NCBI RefSeq assembly: GCF_017305915.1
Contig: NZ_JAFKJN010000012.1
Span: forward strand, 1-64,000
From: Reyranella sp.
GTDB taxonomy: Bacteria; Pseudomonadota; Alphaproteobacteria; Reyranellales; Reyranellaceae
Direction of reading: 5' to 3'
Length of the DNA stretch: 64,000 nt
The notes below the pieces were generated by a model, which had not been told where the DNA came from, did no database searches, and saw only the letters and a program-made list of their open reading frames with translations. Every line of letters starts with the position of its first letter. The stretch's first letter is position 1. The position numbers were made by a program, and so were the translations under genes. Positions 61,459 to 64,000 of the stretch are shown here, piece after piece.

Positions 61459-62777
61459 GACCGCTCCTCGCGCACGCGGCCCAGCAGGACGAAGCCCGCG
61501 ACCAGGAAGACCAGCACGCAGGCGATGCCCCAGCGGGTCGACTGCGTCTGGGTGGTCACGAGGTCGACCGCGAGCGGCGCCATCCATGCGGTGGCGCGGC
61601 CGCTGAGCGCGAACAGGCCGAAGAACTCGCCGGTCATGCCGGGCGGCGCCAGCCGGCCGACCAGGGTGCGGCTCGCCGCCTGCATCGGCCCCATGCAGAA
61701 GCCGAGCAGCAGCGCGAAGCCCATAAAGGCCAGCTCCTGCGCCGAGCCGAACAGGCCGCGCGTCGGGTCGAGCGGACCGGCGGTCACGACATACAGCACG
61801 CGGTCGGCGGTGATGCCGAGGATGCCGATGGTCGCCACGATCACCCCGGCGGTCGCCAGCCGCACCGTCCGCCTGCTGCCCAGCGTATCGTCCAGCCAGC
61901 CGCCCAGCATGGCACCCGGAATGGCGAGCAACGTGATGATGATGCCGAAGATGCCGAGCGTCCGGATATCCCAGCCGAACGCCGCCTTGGCGTAGACGCC
62001 GCCGAACGCGATGATCGCCGCCAGCCCGTCGTTGTAGAGCATGAAGGCGATCAGATAGAGGAACGCATTGCGATGATGGCGCAGCTCGCGCAGCGTCGTC
62101 AGCAGCGAGGCGCCACCCTGCCGCGCGCACTGCCAGAGCGACAGCGACCGCGTCTTGGCAAGGTCGGGGGTGAACAGGAACATCGGCAGCACGAACACGA
62201 CCAGCCACAATGCCGAGGCCGGCCCCGTCGCGCGCTCGATGGCGTGACTGTCGCCGTTCCCCAGCACGGCCTGCGCGACCAGCACGATCGCCAAGGCGAT
62301 CAGGCCGCCGATATAGCCCAGCCCCCAGGCGAAGCCGCTCAGCCGGCCCATGCGCTGCGGCCGTACGATGTCGGGGAGCTGCGCGTTGTTGAACACGATC
62401 GACATCTCCGCGCCGATGGTGGCCAGCACGACCGCGAAGACGATCGGCCAGACCAGCTCGGGCCGGCCGGGATAGGCCCACCACAGCGGCACGCAGCCCA
62501 GCACCACCAGGATCTGGAAGAAGAAGACATAAGGTTTGCGCCGGCCGCCGGCGTCGGCCATGGCGCCGAGGAACGGGCTCAGCACGGCGATGACGATGCC
62601 GGAGGCCCATTGCGTCACCGCCCAGGTCGCCTGGCCCTTGACCGGGTCGGAGATCATCGTGGAAGCGACGTAGGGGCCGAAGATGAACGTCGTGACGACG
62701 GTGAAGAACGGCTGGTTCGCCCAGTCGAACAGCGCCCAGCCGAAGCGGCCGAGCGGCAACGCCTCTTGCTTCTTCAT
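61455..62777 (-). CDS. MFS transporter, UMF1 family
   Basis: A 440-residue transporter with about twelve membrane helices. GWALFDWANQPFFTVVTTFI at the N-terminus is the UMF1 (Atg22-like) hallmark, followed by SPFLGAMADAGGRRKPYV in the first loop. The substrate is unknown. The start ATG 62777 overlaps the Nudix gene by ATGA; the longer frame is a shadow of that gene. Confidence 0.88.
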   Translation of the reverse strand: MKKQEALPLGRFGWALFDWANQPFFTVVTTFIFGPYVASTMISDPVKGQATWAVTQWASGIVIAVLSPFLGAMADAGGRRKPYVFFFQILVVLGCVPLWWAYPGRPELVWPIVFAVVLATIGAEMSIVFNNAQLPDIVRPQRMGRLSGFAWGLGYIGGLIALAIVLVAQAVLGNGDSHAIERATGPASALWLVVFVLPMFLFTPDLAKTRSLSLWQCARQGGASLLTTLRELRHHRNAFLYLIAFMLYNDGLAAIIAFGGVYAKAAFGWDIRTLGIFGIIITLLAIPGAMLGGWLDDTLGSRRTVRLATAGVIVATIGILGITADRVLYVVTAGPLDPTRGLFGSAQELAFMGFALLLGFCMGPMQAASRTLVGRLAPPGMTGEFFGLFALSGRATAWMAPLAVDLVTTQTQSTRWGIACVLVFLVAGFVLLGRVREERS

Positions 62778-63214
62778 CGGCCGGCTCGCTGCGCCAGTTG
62801 CCGGACCGCGTCGCGATTGGTCGGCGAAAAGACCTTCTCCATCGCCTGCTGCCAGGGCAGCCAGAGCTGGGCGGCGTGCTCGGCGGGATCGAGCGTGGCG
62901 ACGGTGACCTCGGGCACCAGGAATCCGTACACGTGCTCGGTGTTGTGCGTCACGTCCGGCGCGTAGCGGGCCCGCCATTGCGGCCAGATCTCGTAGCGGT
63001 TGGTCAGCCGCCAGTCGGTGAGCGTACCTGCAGAAAGGCCGGTTTCCTCGAGCAATTCCCGGCGCGCCGTCGCCTCGAGGTCGGGGTCGTCCGGCTCGCG
63101 CGAGCCGGTCACCGACTGCCAGAAGCCGGGATTGGCCGCACGTTCGATCAGGAGCACGTCCAGTGCGGCGGTATGGACCACGACCAGCACCGATTCGGGG
63201 AGCTTGAACGCCAT
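62774..63214 (-). CDS. nudB: Nudix hydrolase, probable dihydroneopterin triphosphate diphosphatase
   Basis: A 146-residue Nudix protein. The start [21 protein letters not shown] and [14 protein letters not shown] match NudB, which removes pyrophosphate from dihydroneopterin triphosphate in folate synthesis. The Nudix core RELLEETGL is intact, but the box has one extra residue between its first glycine and the REx2EE part. ATG 63214 is preferred over 63226. It overlaps the MFS gene by 4 bp. Confidence 0.8.
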   Translation of the reverse strand: MAFKLPESVLVVVHTAALDVLLIERAANPGFWQSVTGSREPDDPDLEATARRELLEETGLSAGTLTDWRLTNRYEIWPQWRARYAPDVTHNTEHVYGFLVPEVTVATLDPAEHAAQLWLPWQQAMEKVFSPTNRDAVRQLAQRAGR

Positions 63215-63258
63215 TGGGCCCAACATATAAGGTCCGCCGGCCTATTTTGAGGGGACAA

Positions 63259-64000
<742 letters not shown>

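Overview
The window is high-GC, gene-dense chromosomal DNA from an alphaproteobacterium. Support comes from the ubiE-ubiB-coaBC-dut neighbourhood, a large (about 1,590 residue) NAD-glutamate dehydrogenase, an SUV3-type helicase followed by S4-domain protein, FdxA and CarD, a DUF1849/EipB-like envelope protein, and the dapB-nth-dapD end. Two complete dipeptide/oligopeptide-type ABC systems and several catabolic enzymes suggest a free-living, nutritionally versatile (soil or water) organism. The exact order cannot be fixed from the sequence. I saw no rRNA, tRNA, CRISPR array, prophage or classical insertion sequence.

Layout. 0-7 kb: a mostly minus-strand housekeeping run (ubiE, ubiB, coaBC, dut, an Rrf2 regulator, a carboxymuconolactone-decarboxylase-like protein, an acetyltransferase, a 3-hydroxyisobutyrate-dehydrogenase-like enzyme). 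A frameshifted GIY-YIG nuclease gene, bracketed by inverted repeats, sits inside it. 7-15 kb: an SDR-fold protein carrying both sequence signatures of halohydrin dehalogenases, then an ABC peptide-type importer with two tandem, very similar substrate-binding proteins. 15-25 kb: EipB-like protein, a ParD antitoxin with a frameshifted ParE, nrdB, a small unknown, nrdA, a 400-bp regulatory gap with DnaA-like and NrdR-like sites, and the NAD-glutamate dehydrogenase. 25-30 kb: msrB, an intact VapBC pair with a palindromic operator, an epoxide-hydrolase-like protein, a YeeE/TsuA transporter, and a zinc-type ABC transporter behind a Zur-like box with an unannotated small membrane peptide.

30-46 kb: DUF1223 protein, SUV3-like helicase, S4 protein, ferredoxin, CarD, an M48 lipoprotein protease, prolyl aminopeptidase, a TauD-type dioxygenase, grpE (its leader can fold over the ribosome-binding site), alkB, dnaK, dnaJ, a DUF4239 membrane protein and a RecF-like ATPase. 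46-55 kb: a second peptide-type ABC importer, divergent from a small GatC/AtzG-like protein, an amidase and another binding protein; this looks like one unit for importing and hydrolysing an amide. 55-64 kb: a DUF559 nuclease gene bracketed by 48-bp inverted repeats, a haloacid-dehalogenase-family protein, tag, an M81 peptidase, a methyltransferase, DUF3303, dapB, DUF2244, nth, an MFS transporter, a Nudix hydrolase and the start of dapD.

The most interesting signals are: (1) two unrelated small nuclease genes, each enclosed by inverted copies of a different palindromic intergenic repeat, one interrupting a normally conserved gene cluster; (2) a convincing halohydrin dehalogenase, with an epoxide hydrolase and a haloacid-dehalogenase-family protein elsewhere in the window; (3) the amidase plus AtzG-like partner plus transporter cluster; (4) a possible RNA thermometer in front of grpE.
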